From SXOA01 sp046593355 (GTDB taxonomy: Bacteria; Planctomycetota; Planctomycetia; Pirellulales; Pirellulaceae): 64,000 nucleotides of DNA. Below the pieces are notes generated by a model. That model saw only the letters and a program-made list of their open reading frames with translations. It was not told where the DNA came from and searched no databases. Of the stretch, positions 44,016 through 53,177 are shown piece by piece (positions within the stretch are counted from its first letter, which is position 1; every line of letters begins with the position of its first letter). The DNA is taken from the NCBI GenBank assembly GCA_046593355.1, contig JBKJNY010000044.1, positions 62,001 through 126,000 on the forward strand. Reading direction: 5' to 3'. A program made the translations under genes and the position numbers.

Positions 44016-44969
44016 TTAGAATTCGCCCGCAATGTCCTCGCCCGCCCGCGTGCCGATGGCTCGCCAGGTTTGCAAGTTGATGGTATCGCTGACCCACCGC
44101 ACGGATCCGTCACAGAGCGTCATGTTGACTCCGCCGGAGTGGCCACTGTTGGCGGCCGTCGCGATGCGTCCCGGGGGATACATGCAGGAGGGCTTGTTCG
44201 GAGTGTCGACGTGAAAGTAGACCGTCGTGGAATGGTAGCCATAGAGCCACGGAGCGCCGATGTTGGAAAAGCTCTGCCGTGACGGGTCTTGCCAGTTGAT
44301 CGCCCGGCACATCTGGACGGAGTCGTCCGGCGTGTTGGGACGGGCGGGACTCGTCCGGAACGTATCGGTCTTGGTGACGATGCCGTTGCTGAAGTCCCCC
44401 TTGTTGTGCTCGCTGAAGGCGGCCGTATTGCTCAATCCATCCTTGATTTCGCCGAAGGGCGTTCCGCTGCGATCGTAGAAGATGCCATTCGGGGCGGGTA
44501 TGCCGTAGTTCGAGTTGGTTGGGTTGGTGGGAGGGTTGCCCCACAGGATGCCGCTTCCCTGGCAGGCCCGGTAATTCGTGCCGGCCCAGCCCACCGGCGT
44601 CTTGCTCTGCAGATCGGATGGGCAGAGGAAGTTTTCCACCCTGGCATTGCAGGCCGCCGCGTTGAGCGGGTCGTCCCAGTCGACGGTGAAATCCACCAGC
44701 CGGTGAATGTTCGAATTCTCCATGAACGGGAGCAGATGGGCGTGCGGGGAGATTCCTTGCCTCGTGCGCCCTGGGGGGCACTCCTTCATGGTGTCGTGAT
44801 AGGTGTGCAGCGCGACGCCGATCTGCCGCAGATTGTTAGCGCACTGCATGCGGCGGGCCGCTTCGCGGGCGAATTGCACCGCGGGAAGCAGCAGGGCGAC
44901 GAGGACGCCGATGATGGCGATCACCACCAGCAGCTCCACAAGCGTGAAAGCGGGACGTTTCTGGGACAT
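44016..44969 (-). CDS. DUF1559 prepilin-like protein
   Basis: The start at 44969 has AGGAG upstream and begins MSQKRPAFTLVELLVVIAII. The rest is DUF1559: FAREAARRMQCANNLRQIGV, HTYHDTMKECPPGR, DGLSNTAAFSEHNKGD and HSGGVNMTLCDGSVRW. At 317 residues it is a typical length. It differs from the 40825 copy in the body but hardly in the first 45 residues. It is followed by a lipoprotein gene. Confidence 0.92.
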   Translation of the reverse strand: MSQKRPAFTLVELLVVIAIIGVLVALLLPAVQFAREAARRMQCANNLRQIGVALHTYHDTMKECPPGRTRQGISPHAHLLPFMENSNIHRLVDFTVDWDDPLNAAACNARVENFLCPSDLQSKTPVGWAGTNYRACQGSGILWGNPPTNPTNSNYGIPAPNGIFYDRSGTPFGEIKDGLSNTAAFSEHNKGDFSNGIVTKTDTFRTSPARPNTPDDSVQMCRAINWQDPSRQSFSNIGAPWLYGYHSTTVYFHVDTPNKPSCMYPPGRIATAANSGHSGGVNMTLCDGSVRWVSDTINLQTWRAIGTRAGEDIAGEF

Positions 44970-45067
44970 GACAAAACTCCTGACAGAAAAGATAATAGAT
45001 GAATACGAATAAGTTCTCGCCTCCGCGAAATGCGGGCGCGAGCATGAATGCAAAGGATGAATACCAA

Positions 45068-45120
45068 AGTACTCCTCACGCTCCGCGTGAGGATTCATCT
45101 CGCGGAGCGAGATGAGTACT
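45068..45120. repeat. Two-hairpin palindromic element
   Basis: AGTACT at both ends encloses two hairpins: TCCTCACGC, TCC, GCGTGAGGA, and ATCTCGC, GGA, GCGAGAT. It lies between the DUF1559 gene and the CGDYV gene. One half recurs at 6236-6262. Confidence 0.8.
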
Positions 45121-45179
45121 ATTCTTGTCCCCAGGACAGTGCGGGCGGCGGCGCAAAGAGAGCGCCGCCAAAGTAGAGA

Positions 45180-45689
45180 CTACCGCGGAGGATGGAAGAT
45201 GAACTGCGGGTAGTGCAGTTCGTCGTCGCCGCTGGAGCGGGCGGAGCCGAATCGCGCGCCGGCCTCTTGATCACCACGGTTCGATTGGAGGAGCAGCGCG
45301 GTCGATTCCTGCGTGCTGCGATGCGGAGCGGGGGGTGGCACGGGAGCCGCCGGCAGTTGGGAGCGGTCCGAGCAGTTGGGGCCTTGGCAAGGCAACTTGA
45401 TGGGATGACTCTCTTCGCGCGGCGCCGGATCCGCCTCCGATGGAATTGCCAGCGGATTGTAATCAGGGCAGTGCGGGCCGGTGCAGCCATCGGGGTGCTG
45501 GCTGCCGTGGTCCTTCATCAGGCTGGAAGCACGGACCAACTGGCCGCTGGCGTTACGCACAAAGACATAGTCCCCGCAGCCGGCTTCCGCGGAGTTCATC
45601 AAGACAACCAAAACCAACAGCATCACCCCGGCGAGCGCGAAGGTCGTTCGCGCGAAAGGGGCCGCAGTGATGTGTCGGAATCGACTCAT
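45180..45689 (-). CDS. Secreted CGDYV-motif protein (copy 1)
   Basis: This 169-residue protein has a signal peptide (TTFALAGVMLLVLVVLMNSA, EA) directly before GCGDYVFVRNASGQLV. Two CxGPxC motifs follow (CTGPHC and CQGPNC), and then a Pro/Ser-rich tail. The paralogue at 50767 has the same layout. The start overlaps the stop of the ASPIC gene by four bases, so it is co-translated with the FG-GAP protein and cytochrome. The paired cysteines suggest disulfides or metal or haem contact. No function is known to me. Confidence 0.78.
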   Translation of the reverse strand: MSRFRHITAAPFARTTFALAGVMLLVLVVLMNSAEAGCGDYVFVRNASGQLVRASSLMKDHGSQHPDGCTGPHCPDYNPLAIPSEADPAPREESHPIKLPCQGPNCSDRSQLPAAPVPPPAPHRSTQESTALLLQSNRGDQEAGARFGSARSSGDDELHYPQFIFHPPR

Positions 45690-47557
45690 TTCGAAACTGC
45701 CTGCTCAATAACGTGCAGTCTATCAACCTTGGGGTTCACTATATCTTGCTTGCTTCCATCATGCCAATTGATGGTTACTTTTTCAATCTTTTCGTGCTTT
45801 CCCAAACCAAAAGTGAGGGGCAGCTCGGACTGCGACAGGTAGCCGCGGGTCGGCGAGACCAGCCGTTCCTGCACCGTACCGTCGACAACGACCTCCACCC
45901 GAGCACCGTAAGCAAAGGTGTTTTTTCCTTTGGCCTTAAGCTGGATCCGAAGCCAATGGTGGGCGAGTTTTTGGTCGTTACGCAACAGGCGGGGGGCCGA
46001 GCCGCTGCCGGTGAGGATGAAGTCCAAATCGCCGTCGCCGTCGATATCGGCAAAGGCGCTCGCTCGGCCGACCATCGGGGCGATAAAGTCCGGACCGAGG
46101 GAAGCCGCGGGGACGCGCATGAACTCACTTTCCGCGTCTCCGGCGTTCCAGAACAACTGCGGGGGCTGTTTGTAGGTCTGACTCTTCTGAACGATCGCGA
46201 TGTCCTCTTCCAGGTGGCCATTGGCGGTCAGCACGTCCAGCCGGCCGTCCAGGTCGTAGTCGAAGAAGAAGACTCCGAATTTGAGTTCCAGGCGGGACTG
46301 CGGGCCAATTCCGGATGACAAAGCCTCGTCGGAAAACAACAGGGGGTTGCGGATGTCTTGCGTGGCGAACAGCGAGGTGGGCTCGTTGGCGAAGTTGCCG
46401 ATGAGGATGCCGTAGGTGCCGTTGGGGCGGAAGGCGGCCACGTCGCTTCCCATCGCGCCGCGGGCCGTTCCGTCGGGTCCAAAGGCGATGCCGGACTTCT
46501 CGCCGATCTCCTCGAACTGCTCTCCCTTGAGATTGTGGAACAGGAAGTTCTGCACGGTGTCGTTGGCCACGATAATGTCCATGTAGCCGTCCCGATCGAG
46601 GTCCGCGAAAGAAACGCCGAGAGACTTGCCGACGGGCACTTTCGTGTTGACGTTGCGGACCTGGATGCCCGCCTCCTTGGAGACGTCGGCGAACTTGCCG
46701 TCCCCTTCGTTGCGGTACAGATAGCAGAACGCACCCTCGAACGCCAACGGCGGGGCAAACGCCCGGTGCTCACCGTCCAGCCTGGAGCCGAGGCTGAGGT
46801 CAATTTCACGCGACCATTTAATGTAGTTGCAGACGAACAGGTCCAGCCGGCCGTCGTTGTTGTAATCTACAAAGCCGCAACTCGTGCTCCACTGCTCGGG
46901 GATGCCGGCGACACCCGCCGCTGCGGCTACGTCCGTGAATTTTCCCTGGTCGTTCTTAAGCAAATGGTTCTGGCCGACGGCGGAAATGAACACATCCAAC
47001 CAGCCGTCACTGTTGTAATCGCCGATGGCTACTCCCATGCCGTAACAGGTGAGATCGAGTCCGGCGACCGTGGTGACGTCCGTGAATTTGCCTTTGCCGT
47101 CATTCTGGTAAAGGGCGGAAGTCGGCACGTCCTTCTCCTTGCCTGCCGGCCGCTTCCACGGCCAATAACTGGAATTGACGAGGAGCAAATCCTGATCGCC
47201 ATCGTTGTCGTAGTCGAAGAAAGCCGCCCCGCTCCCCATCGTTTCCGGCAGGAGCTTGTCCCCATAGCCGCCGGTGGCATGCTTGAACTTGATGCCGGCC
47301 TGGGAGGTGATATCGGTGAATTTGACTTCGGGCAACTCCACGCTGGCAGCGGGCCGAGTACCCGCCTTGGGAGCTTTGGTGACCATCGGCACCTGCTCGG
47401 ACGGCGGCCGATTCATCCAGAAGATGACGCCGCTGGCGATGGCGACGGCGAACAGAATGATGACCAGCGAGACCTTGAGCGCGCGGCCGATGACGGCGTC
47501 GTCGTGGGCGACAAGCTCTTCGCCTTCGTACTTTTCAACTTGCTCAGGCTTACTCAT
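45686..47557 (-). CDS. Membrane-anchored FG-GAP/VCBS protein with ASPIC/UnbV domain
   Basis: The ATG at 47557 (MSKPEQVEKYEGEEL) starts a 623-residue protein with one membrane helix (VSLVIILFAVAIASGVIFWM). Six Ca-binding FG-GAP blades are visible: DYDNDGDQDLLLVN, DYNSDGWLDVFIS, DYNNDGRLDLFVCN, DLDRDGYMDIIVAN, DYDLDGRLDVLTANGH and DIDGDGDLDFILTG. The C-terminal ASPIC/UnbV domain has YGARVEVVVDGTVQ, SPTRGYLSQSELPLTFGLGK and INWHDGSKQDI. The blades form a beta-propeller facing the periplasm. It lies 13 bp behind the multihaem cytochrome gene and probably binds the cytochrome or a shared ligand. Confidence 0.93.
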   Translation of the reverse strand: MSKPEQVEKYEGEELVAHDDAVIGRALKVSLVIILFAVAIASGVIFWMNRPPSEQVPMVTKAPKAGTRPAASVELPEVKFTDITSQAGIKFKHATGGYGDKLLPETMGSGAAFFDYDNDGDQDLLLVNSSYWPWKRPAGKEKDVPTSALYQNDGKGKFTDVTTVAGLDLTCYGMGVAIGDYNSDGWLDVFISAVGQNHLLKNDQGKFTDVAAAAGVAGIPEQWSTSCGFVDYNNDGRLDLFVCNYIKWSREIDLSLGSRLDGEHRAFAPPLAFEGAFCYLYRNEGDGKFADVSKEAGIQVRNVNTKVPVGKSLGVSFADLDRDGYMDIIVANDTVQNFLFHNLKGEQFEEIGEKSGIAFGPDGTARGAMGSDVAAFRPNGTYGILIGNFANEPTSLFATQDIRNPLLFSDEALSSGIGPQSRLELKFGVFFFDYDLDGRLDVLTANGHLEEDIAIVQKSQTYKQPPQLFWNAGDAESEFMRVPAASLGPDFIAPMVGRASAFADIDGDGDLDFILTGSGSAPRLLRNDQKLAHHWLRIQLKAKGKNTFAYGARVEVVVDGTVQERLVSPTRGYLSQSELPLTFGLGKHEKIEKVTINWHDGSKQDIVNPKVDRLHVIEQAVSK

Positions 47558-47570
47558 AAAGTTCAAGTGG

Positions 47571-50500
47571 TCATGGGGCGTTGTTGACGGAGGCGGCACC
47601 GACGGATGCAGTGCCGGCGGGCGACGCGCCAGGGGTGTTTGTTTGGGATGACTGGGTGGCTGCTGCTGGCGGCAGTTCCGGGGCACCGCGGCGGCGAAGG
47701 GGGTAAATCACCACGGCTTCGGCGGCGGCGTTGGCGTGGGGATATTTCCCGCGAGCGATGGCGATTGCCTTGTCCCCCGCATTATCGTCCGGTTTATACC
47801 GCGCGTGCAATGTGGCGTGCTTCTGGGCCAGGTCGGTCTCTCCCAGCACCTGGTAGATTTGGGACAGGTTGAAGTGGGCCGTATCGTTCTCGGAATCAAG
47901 CTCCAGCGTTTTCAGGAAATAGTCCCGCGCTTGCAACCGCAGCCGCTGCTGCTCCGCTTTCGCACTTTCGCCGCGGAGCCGCTTGGAGAGATTGAAACAG
48001 GCCGTGCCGGTGTCATTAATGACTCGATAGTCCTTACTGAAATCGTAACCCCGTTTGAGCATGATCTCGGTGCGGTCGGTCAGCACGCTCTGGTAATTCT
48101 GGATGGCGTCCTCCAGGTGTCCCTGCTGGGCGTTCACGCCCCCCTTCAGCCAGTTGACCGTCCAGATCGGCAAGTCTTCCGCTTTGCTGGCGGCAGCCGT
48201 GTTGAGCATCGCGCTGGCTTCGTCCAGACGGCCTTCCAATTGATAGACGCGGGCCAAATTAAGGGGCCCATCAAAGCGTCCCAGCGCGGCCACCTTCTTA
48301 AACACCTCTTCCGCCTGCCGCAGCTCCCCCTTTTTGCCTTCCAACAGCAGACCGATTCCGTAGTCATTCCACCGCTGCCACTCGTCCTTGATGGAAGATG
48401 GGGGATTCGTGACCTTGGCGTCGAACCCGTCCACCGGCAGCGTGAGCCTATCCGTGGCCATCGTGGTGATGGGGAACCTGTTGATCACCGGTTCATTCGC
48501 GGGGCGGTTGGGATTGAAGCCGGGAAACGGCTTGTCCCCTGCCTTGGCGGCGCGGGTGAAGAAGTCCACATACTCGTGATCGAACTTGCGGTATTGCAGC
48601 TTGATTTCGATCGTAATCGGCCCGGACAGTTGTTCTTTGGCGGGAATCTCCAGCTCGTAATGCACGACCCAGCCCGCACCGGGGGGAATCTGGTGGTTGT
48701 AGAGCGGGGTGAAAATGTCCTGCGGATTGCGGCGATTGATGCGGTTGCCATTCCTGTCGAGCATGAAGACGTTGACGAAGTGGGCGTAGCGATCAACTTC
48801 CTTCTTAGCATCCAGTCCGCCGCTGCGGCCGATAATCTTGTCACCGCACTTCACGGTCACGTCCATCCACACTTCGTTGGAATCCACGGTTCCTTGCGTG
48901 AGCGGGTGCCCCAGCTTGAGCGTGCGGATGACCGTCTCCAGCAGGTATTTCTCGCCCGGTTTAAGTTGCGGCTGAAGCGGGCGGAGTGGTGCGTGCAGCG
49001 TTCCCGAGACGAGGCTCCGTTCTTCACCTTCATTGCCGGGCTGTTTAGCGGGTTTGCGCTCGCGCAGGGCGAAGATGTCCACGCGAACGCAGTCCTTCAG
49101 GAAATCCTGATGGGCCTTCATCGCGGCGTCAAAGTCGGGTGTGAAGCCCTCGGGGACTTCGCCCAGATACGGGGCGTGGGTTTCATTCTCCGGCATCTTC
49201 TTCTTGAAAAATGCGATGGCGGTATTTGCACCGGGGAAGAGATGGTTGTGGATGCTGAGCTTGCCAGTGCCGTCGAAATCCCGAGCCCCAAAATCACCCG
49301 ACGGCACCAGGTTCATGTGGCAGCCGGCACACTTCTTCTGAGTCTTGGGGGGAAAGTAGAAGCTCTGGGATCCGTGCGCGACGCCGCTGAGGAGGTAGGA
49401 GTCGTAGTGGTTCTGGCCGCGGAGGAATTCCTTGTAATGGTTCAGTTCCTTGGGCAGATGTACTTTGTGGCAGGTCGAGCAGAATTCGGCGGCCTTGTCC
49501 GGATCCTTGTGGAACGGCTTGAGGAAGGTCTGCTTGTGGAAGGACGGCTTGGCCTTCACGAGCTGGTTGTTGATGTACTGCAGAACGGGATTCTTGCTGG
49601 TGGCGAAGGGATAATGCACGGGCTCTTCGATCACATAGTCGGCGTTGCCTTTGGTGCTGTTGACGTGCGTGATGGCGTGGCAGACGGTGCAGGTGATGCC
49701 GGCGTGAGCGGTGGGATCGTTTACCAGATCGTATTTTGGGTCGTCGAACTTGCCGCTGAGGAACGGCACCGGGTCGTGGCAGCCGGCGCACCAACGGCTG
49801 GCTTTGACGTTGCCGTCCCGTTTGAGAGCAACTTCGCGCGTCTCTTTGACACTGGCAAAGTACGCGGGATTATTGAACGAGCTGAAATGATGGGCACTGT
49901 GGAACCAGCCTTTGTAGGCGTCCTTATGGCACTTCAGGCAGTAGCTGTCCATCATCAAGGTTTGATCGTTGATGAACTTGCCATCGGGCGTCGAAACCAG
50001 GGATGGTTCAAAATACTTCCTTCCTTCGACGGAGCCGGGCCGGTTCCAGCCGCGGGGGTCTTGCGAGCGGAGGATGACCATGCTGCCGACGAGCGCGGCC
50101 ACGATCGCGGCGTACGTGATACCGATCCGCCACTTGATCTTCGGCCCCGCCAGGCGATGGAGCCAATACAACCAGCCGGCGGCGACGGGGACCAGGACAT
50201 GCAGCCAGTAAATGGTCGCGCGAGAGACCGGATGTTTGAGATCGAACAGCCCATCAATCCGCATGAGCAACAGGCCGGTGACCAGCACCACAATGCCAGC
50301 CGAAAGCAGCGCATAGCCGATGCGGATGGCCCGCCTGTTCTTGCGGTTCCAGGACGTGACCATGTGGATCAGACCGAAGGCCACGAAGGGCACGATGAGC
50401 ACCAGGCCCAGCGCGATGTGCAGGGCAAACATGCACAGATAGAAGTAGTCCTGGTACGTCGCCCGCGTCACCCACTCGAGCGCCGTGATGCTGAAGAGGA

Positions 50501-50618
50501 ACAGCGAATTGGCCGTCAGCAAGGCGACCAGCGAGAACACGACGTACAGCAGCACCCGTAGCCTCGGGCCGACGGCCCGGACATACTTCTGCCTTTGTGG
50601 CTGAGCTGCGCTGGACAT
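47571..50618 (-). CDS. Membrane multihaem cytochrome with TPR repeats
   Basis: The ATG at 50618 (MSSAAQPQRQKYVRAVG) gives about 1015 residues. The first 200 hold several membrane helices (VLLYVVFSLVALLTANSLFL, IALGLVLIVPFVAFGLIHMV, IGYALLSAGIVVLVTGLLLM, IGITYAAIVAALVGSMVIL). Five CXXCH haem sites follow in the periplasmic part: CLKCH, CAGCH, CTVCH, CSTCH and CAGCH. A beta-rich domain (LGHPLTQGTVDSNEVWMDVT) comes next, then TPR-like helices near the C-terminus (AEEVFKKVAALGRFDGPLN, LARVYQLEGRLDEASAML). It probably moves electrons from membrane to periplasm in a complex with the FG-GAP protein. It starts the block. Confidence 0.9.
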   Translation of the reverse strand: MSSAAQPQRQKYVRAVGPRLRVLLYVVFSLVALLTANSLFLFSITALEWVTRATYQDYFYLCMFALHIALGLVLIVPFVAFGLIHMVTSWNRKNRRAIRIGYALLSAGIVVLVTGLLLMRIDGLFDLKHPVSRATIYWLHVLVPVAAGWLYWLHRLAGPKIKWRIGITYAAIVAALVGSMVILRSQDPRGWNRPGSVEGRKYFEPSLVSTPDGKFINDQTLMMDSYCLKCHKDAYKGWFHSAHHFSSFNNPAYFASVKETREVALKRDGNVKASRWCAGCHDPVPFLSGKFDDPKYDLVNDPTAHAGITCTVCHAITHVNSTKGNADYVIEEPVHYPFATSKNPVLQYINNQLVKAKPSFHKQTFLKPFHKDPDKAAEFCSTCHKVHLPKELNHYKEFLRGQNHYDSYLLSGVAHGSQSFYFPPKTQKKCAGCHMNLVPSGDFGARDFDGTGKLSIHNHLFPGANTAIAFFKKKMPENETHAPYLGEVPEGFTPDFDAAMKAHQDFLKDCVRVDIFALRERKPAKQPGNEGEERSLVSGTLHAPLRPLQPQLKPGEKYLLETVIRTLKLGHPLTQGTVDSNEVWMDVTVKCGDKIIGRSGGLDAKKEVDRYAHFVNVFMLDRNGNRINRRNPQDIFTPLYNHQIPPGAGWVVHYELEIPAKEQLSGPITIEIKLQYRKFDHEYVDFFTRAAKAGDKPFPGFNPNRPANEPVINRFPITTMATDRLTLPVDGFDAKVTNPPSSIKDEWQRWNDYGIGLLLEGKKGELRQAEEVFKKVAALGRFDGPLNLARVYQLEGRLDEASAMLNTAAASKAEDLPIWTVNWLKGGVNAQQGHLEDAIQNYQSVLTDRTEIMLKRGYDFSKDYRVINDTGTACFNLSKRLRGESAKAEQQRLRLQARDYFLKTLELDSENDTAHFNLSQIYQVLGETDLAQKHATLHARYKPDDNAGDKAIAIARGKYPHANAAAEAVVIYPLRRRGAPELPPAAATQSSQTNTPGASPAGTASVGAASVNNAP

Positions 50619-50637
50619 GAACGACCGCCTTCCATTC

Positions 50638-50694
50638 TTCGTAGGATGGCCTAACCAGGCCGTCCATGAGCAAACCCATCCTACGAATGAACAC
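50638..50694. repeat. Inverted repeat upstream of the cytochrome gene
   Basis: TTCGTAGGATGG at the left end faces CCATCCTACGAA at the right end, with a smaller GGCC/GGCC dyad inside. It fills part of the gap before the cytochrome start and may influence its transcription. Confidence 0.65.
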
Positions 50695-50766
50695 CGCAAT
50701 TGGAATCCGCAAGAACTTCGTACATCAACGGGCCGCGGCGGAGATGGCGCACAAGCCCTCAAGACG

Positions 50767-51144
50767 TCAGCTGAATGCGGCCTCGAGAGACGGCGGGCGC
50801 TTGAGCGGCGAGCGGAAGCCCGGGCGGGCATGTTCGCTGGAGGTCAGCCAATCGCAATTCGGACTGTCCCCTTCCAGGTGGAGCGATTCGGCAAAGAGTG
50901 CCAGCGGCTGTTCAGCGGAGCTGCCACCGGCTGGCACTTGGGGCGCTGGCAGAGGTGGTACTTCACCGCGGCAAGCGGGACTGTTGCAAGGAGTCGGCTT
51001 TGGCGTGGGCACGGCGTCATGCGTTTTCAGATGCCCACCCCGCAATAAAACATAGTCGCCGCAACTGGCTTCGCAGGCGCGACCCGAAAGCAGCATCAGT
51101 CCGGCTCCCAGGCAGACCATCCCCGCGAAGCCGCGAAGGCCCAT
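50767..51144 (-). CDS. Secreted CGDYV-motif protein (copy 2)
   Basis: The ATG at 51144 (MGLRGFAGMVCLGAGLMLLS) gives a signal peptide ending before CEASCGDYVLLRGGHLKTHD. A CxSPxC motif (CNSPAC) and a Pro-rich tail follow; 125 residues in all. It is clearly related to the 45180 protein in the SCGDYV/GCGDYV block and the cysteine pair. The two paralogues bracket the cytochrome and FG-GAP genes. The function is unknown. Confidence 0.72.
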   Translation of the reverse strand: MGLRGFAGMVCLGAGLMLLSGRACEASCGDYVLLRGGHLKTHDAVPTPKPTPCNSPACRGEVPPLPAPQVPAGGSSAEQPLALFAESLHLEGDSPNCDWLTSSEHARPGFRSPLKRPPSLEAAFS

Positions 51145-51420
51145 ATGCGAAAACGCTGCTGGAATGCAAAATGCCACGAATTCACCCTGCCCACAAGCCG
51201 AGCTATTTACGTCAAGCGGCTGAAACAGGTTCGCTTCATCAGCTCGCATTTTTCAAAGCAGCCGACATCGGCCCTTAGACGCCGTGCGAAACCTAAAGGT
51301 TCCTTCGCGGCCAGATTCAAATTCAAGCCGCGGAATGGGCCATTTTTTCCCCTGCCCGCCATGGTAAGACGCGCGGCAAAGTTAATCAAGGAAAAACCGG
51401 CAGTTGATCCCTGCGCGAAC

Positions 51421-51615
51421 CTATTTCTTGGTCCCTCCTTCGTCCAAGGGTGTACCTTGAATTTTGTTTTGATGGGGTCGCGGGGGACGGAGCTCTTGCC
51501 CGGTATCCAGGCGGCGCCAGCAGCGGGAGCAAAAGTAATAAATCTCGCCTTTGGCTGGAATCATCGACTCGCTGCAATGGGGGCAAGTTGTTATGTGGCT
51601 TGGGTTTCCGCTCAT
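51421..51615 (-). CDS. Small zinc-ribbon protein
   Basis: The 64-residue frame begins MSGNPSHITTCPHCSESMIP and has a second pair in YYFCSRCWRRLDTG: CPHC and CSRC spaced as in a zinc ribbon. The C-terminus is polar and basic. The complete frame and paired CxxC support a real gene. The role is unknown. The flanks 51145-51420 and 51616-51841 show no other gene. Confidence 0.55.
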   Translation of the reverse strand: MSGNPSHITTCPHCSESMIPAKGEIYYFCSRCWRRLDTGQELRPPRPHQNKIQGTPLDEGGTKK

Positions 51616-51841
51616 ATTTCGCTTTCGGGAATAGGGCGCAGCAAATAGTCCCTATTAATAAAATCGCATTCGGCGCGCAAAACCGGGCGGGAATTCCAAA
51701 AACTTTTTTGAACAGCGTTTTGGCCGCGAAAAACAGCCACTTTTACGCCCCGATCGTCGCCTACGCTCCTGTGCGCCTGGACAACTTTGCGTTAAATGAA
51801 GGGATTCCCCTGATGACTGGTCCTTTCCTATAGCGCTTGCC

Positions 51842-53110
51842 ATGCCCTCCCCACCGAGCTTTCCCACCCTCCGCCACGAAATCGCCGGGATACCCGTCCG
51901 CGATCTCACTCGCGACTTTGGCACCCCCACCTACGTCTACGACGCCGCCAATATCCTGGAGCGGGCCAGCGATCTGCGGCAGTTCGATGTCATCCGCTAT
52001 GCCCAAAAGGCTTGTTCGAATCTGGCAATTCTCGACCTTGTCCGCCGGCAGGGGGTCAAAGTGGATGCCGTCAGTGCCGGGGAAATCCGCCGCGCGATGG
52101 CGGCAGGGTACAAAGCGGGAGGGCAGAATCAGGAAATCGTCTACACGGCGGATATCTTTGACCGCGAAGTGCTGGATTTGGTCGTGGGGCACGACATCCA
52201 CGTCAACTGCGGCTCGCCGGACATGATCGACCAGCTTGGCGAGCGAGCGCCGGGCCGCAACATCACGCTCCGCATCAACCCCGGCTTCGGGCACGGGCAT
52301 AGCCAAAAGACCAACACCGGCGGCGAGCAATCCAAGCACGGCATCTGGCACGCACAGCTTGAAGACTGCCTGCGGCGAGCCGACCGCCACGGCCTGATGA
52401 TCAGCGGCATCCACATGCACATCGGCAGCGGCACGGATCTGGAACACCTGGCCCAGGTCTGCGGCTCGCTGGAGAAAACAGTCCTCACCGTCGGCCGCAG
52501 CGTTACCAACATCAGTGCCGGCGGCGGTTTGCCGATTCCGTATCGCTCCGAACAGACCTACGTGGACCTGCCCGAATACTTCCGCCTCTGGGACGCCACT
52601 CGCAAACGGCTGGAAGAGCGGCTCGGTCACAAACTCACTCTGGAAATCGAGCCGGGGCGCTACCTCGTCGCCGAGAGCGGCTACCTGATCAGCGAAATCC
52701 GGGCGATCAAGCAGATGGGAGACAACACTTTCTATCTGCTCGATGCGGGCTTCAACAACCTGGCCCGTCCGATCCTCTACGGCGCCTATCACCCCATGTC
52801 CGTCGTCCCCAAAGATGGGGCGAAAGAGCGGCCCACCAGGGACGTGGTCGTGGGCGGCCCGCTCTGTGAATCGGGAGACATCTTCACGCAGGAGGAAGGG
52901 GGCTTCGTCTGTAAACGGACCCTTCCCGTCGCCAGCATCGGCGAGTACCTCGTTTTGGAACGGGCCGGCGCTTACGGCTCCGTGATGTCGTCCAACTACA
53001 ACAGCAAGCCCATCGCTGCCGAAGTCCTGATCCAGAACGGCAAAGCCGAGCTCATCCGCGAGCGGCAGACGTTTGACGACATCATCCGCGGGGAGCGGAT
53101 TCCGAAGTAG
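51842..53110 (+). CDS. lysA: Diaminopimelate decarboxylase
   Basis: This 422-residue fold-III PLP enzyme has the PLP lysine K56 in VIRYAQKACSN, the glycine loop NISAGGGLPIPY, INPGFGHGHSQKTNTGGE with SKHGIW, and GGPLCESGDIFTQEE near the C-terminus. The last segment contains the Cys-Glu pair of the active site. It decarboxylates meso-diaminopimelate to lysine in the cytoplasm. The start ATG at 51842 has no strong ribosome site. Ornithine/arginine decarboxylase relatives are less likely because of the HSQKT/SKHG pattern. Confidence 0.92.
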   Translation: MPSPPSFPTLRHEIAGIPVRDLTRDFGTPTYVYDAANILERASDLRQFDVIRYAQKACSNLAILDLVRRQGVKVDAVSAGEIRRAMAAGYKAGGQNQEIVYTADIFDREVLDLVVGHDIHVNCGSPDMIDQLGERAPGRNITLRINPGFGHGHSQKTNTGGEQSKHGIWHAQLEDCLRRADRHGLMISGIHMHIGSGTDLEHLAQVCGSLEKTVLTVGRSVTNISAGGGLPIPYRSEQTYVDLPEYFRLWDATRKRLEERLGHKLTLEIEPGRYLVAESGYLISEIRAIKQMGDNTFYLLDAGFNNLARPILYGAYHPMSVVPKDGAKERPTRDVVVGGPLCESGDIFTQEEGGFVCKRTLPVASIGEYLVLERAGAYGSVMSSNYNSKPIAAEVLIQNGKAELIRERQTFDDIIRGERIPK

Positions 53111-53177
53111 GCGAGCCGTCTGAACTTTTCCCGCCGCCGCGCAACCTTGATGGATGTAACCCCCTGCGGTGACGGCG

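Noticed and set aside
47736..50561. A 941-codon open frame on the plus strand
   Set aside because: It is antisense to the multihaem cytochrome with five CXXCH motifs and membrane helices. The plus frame has no domain and unusual composition.
38806..50618. The block as a simple copper-resistance island
   Set aside because: Only the pump and adaptor indicate metal efflux. There is no copper oxidase, CopA or metal regulator, and most of the block is cytochrome, pseudopilin-like and lipoprotein genes.
51207..51389. A 60-codon minus frame
   Set aside because: It has no ribosome site, no domain and mixed composition; probably chance.
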